NCBI GenBank assembly: GCA_004356555.1
Contig: SMWY01000061.1
Span: 1 to 6,506, forward strand
Reading direction: 5' to 3'
Origin: Candidatus Dadabacteria bacterium
GTDB taxonomy: Bacteria > Desulfobacterota_D > UBA1144 > Nemesobacterales > UBA2774
DNA length: 6,506 bases
In this document: positions 5,846 to 6,506 of the stretch, piece by piece
Numbering within the stretch: the stretch's first letter is position 1
Layout: each line of letters opens with the position of its first letter
Position numbers and translations under genes: made by a program
Notes under the pieces: model-generated
Told to the model about the DNA's origin: nothing
Database searches by the model: none
What the model saw: only the letters and a program-made list of their open reading frames with translations

Positions 5846-6506
5846 TTAAGTTCCTTAATTCAATTCTTGAGGTTAGAAATCTAATCCCGTAATAAATACC
5901 TATTGATATATCAGCTCCTGAAGTAGCGCCTACCCCTATTAATCTTTTTGAGATCTCGGCTACCTGATCCGGGCTTTTAGTTATAATTGAGAAAATTAAA
6001 TCAAGTGCAATTTTAGGACCTTCCCCCAATGCCGCTTCACTTAAAAAACTCTGACTATAAATAGTAGTTTTTCCCCTGGCTAAGGCAGATATTTCTTTTG
6101 AAGTATTGCTAAAAAATTGGAGCGTGCTTGATTCATTCTTAAATAGTGAAACACCTGCAGTATTAAGACTCAACATTAAGCCGGCTAAGAAATCATCGCA
6201 TGATGGAGTAAGCCCGGGACCAAGTCCCAAAATGAACCCTGCACTCCTTTTTATAGCTTCCAGATCTCCACTCATTATCCCCCACATTAGAACATCTATA
6301 TAGGGCCTTGCTTTCTCTGACATTGTGGGCTTCTGTTCCTTCACAAATACTTCAAGTGGACTGTATTTCTCTACGTTTTCCAGCAGTGGAACCAACCCTT
6401 CTCTAGATGGGCTTGTATATATAATGTCTTTTAAAATTCTAAGATTTAAATTTATTTCTTCTAGGCTTAACAATTCACTTTCATTTGGGAGCTCAGGGGA
6501 ATGCCA
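5832..6506 (-). CDS. DUF2877/AllH-like protein (5' end beyond window)
   Basis: The frame is open from the right edge to a TAG at 5832, giving 224 visible residues without a plausible start. A TTG at 6473 could be read as a start, but the frame runs on unbroken upstream to 6506 and family members are around 270-300 residues, so the N-terminus is off the window. Hallmarks of DUF2877 (PF11392) are GLGPGLTPSCDDFLAG (94-109 of the visible part), the TTIYSQSFLSEAALGEGP segment (147-164) and the C-terminal GATSGADISIG (193-203). The usual Gly in TPSGDD is Cys105 here. E. coli YlbF/AllH of this family is one of three proteins needed for oxamate carbamoyltransferase in allantoin use. An FdrA N-domain-like gene lies two genes downstream, supporting a related carbamoyl or ureido reaction here, but no AllG-like gene is in view. 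It is cytoplasmic. The family call is firm; the reaction is not. Confidence 0.92.
   Translation of the reverse strand, partial: WHSPELPNESELLSLEEINLNLRILKDIIYTSPSREGLVPLLENVEKYSPLEVFVKEQKPTMSEKARPYIDVLMWGIMSGDLEAIKRSAGFILGLGPGLTPSCDDFLAGLMLSLNTAGVSLFKNESSTLQFFSNTSKEISALARGKTTIYSQSFLSEAALGEGPKIALDLIFSIITKSPDQVAEISKRLIGVGATSGADISIGIYYGIRFLTSRIELRNLNEFE
5852..5856 (-). promoter_or_regulatory. Shine-Dalgarno site for the glycosyltransferase
   Basis: Minus-strand AAGGA lies six bases before ATG 5845, within the last codons of the DUF2877 gene. It indicates independent ribosome loading in spite of the 14-base overlap. Confidence 0.75.

Noticed and set aside
6106..6303. Plus-strand open frame of 65 codons
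   Set aside because: It is antisense to the conserved GPGLTPSCDD region of the DUF2877 gene.
6471..6473. TTG at 6473 as the true start of the DUF2877 gene
   Set aside because: The frame stays open to the window edge and the visible protein is shorter than family members, so the gene most likely begins outside.

Overview
The window holds eight protein-coding genes, all on the minus strand. They are packed end to end with overlaps of 4 to 14 bases or gaps of 8 to 38 bases. It reads as an internal piece of one polycistronic operon: both ends are cut inside genes, and no promoter, terminator, RNA gene, mobile element or CRISPR array is visible. The DNA is AT-rich, with Shine-Dalgarno sequences before several genes and some GTG starts, so the source is a bacterium. 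Nothing here fixes the phylum; an uncultured or poorly sampled lineage is plausible but not shown.

In transcription order (right to left): (1) a DUF2877/AllH-like protein, 5' end off the window (5832-6506); (2) a GT-B glycosyltransferase of the MSMEG_0565 type (4637-5845); (3) an OsmC-family thiol protein (4255-4644); (4) a 150-residue protein matching only the N-terminal part of FdrA/AllF (3764-4216); (5) a helical, possibly ferritin-like protein with degenerate metal ligands (3165-3731); (6) a class I SAM methyltransferase of the Methyltransf_20 type (2327-3175); (7) a fold-type I PLP aminotransferase homologue (897-2318); (8) a cystathionine beta-synthase/cysteine synthase-like PLP enzyme, 3' end off the window (1-900).

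The most striking point is gene 7. The family's phosphate-binding serine and arginine stand at their exact spacings around the active-site motif, but the Schiff-base lysine between them is histidine (His287), and no lysine occurs between residues 230 and 313. The tyrosine that normally contacts the cofactor ring oxygen also appears replaced by threonine. The best-known fold-type I precedent for a Lys-to-His swap is ColD, a PMP-dependent sugar dehydratase, so this gene may encode non-transaminase chemistry.

Taken together, the operon pairs parts of the oxamate carbamoyltransferase set (AllF-like N domain, AllH-like) with a glycosyltransferase known from the Nit1/nitrilase neighbourhoods, a methyltransferase, and two PLP enzymes, one with an altered active site. 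That combination suggests an undescribed pathway that builds or modifies a small nitrogen-containing (perhaps amino-acid-derived, glycosylated and methylated) metabolite. The pathway is inference; the gene content and the residue changes are read from the sequence.
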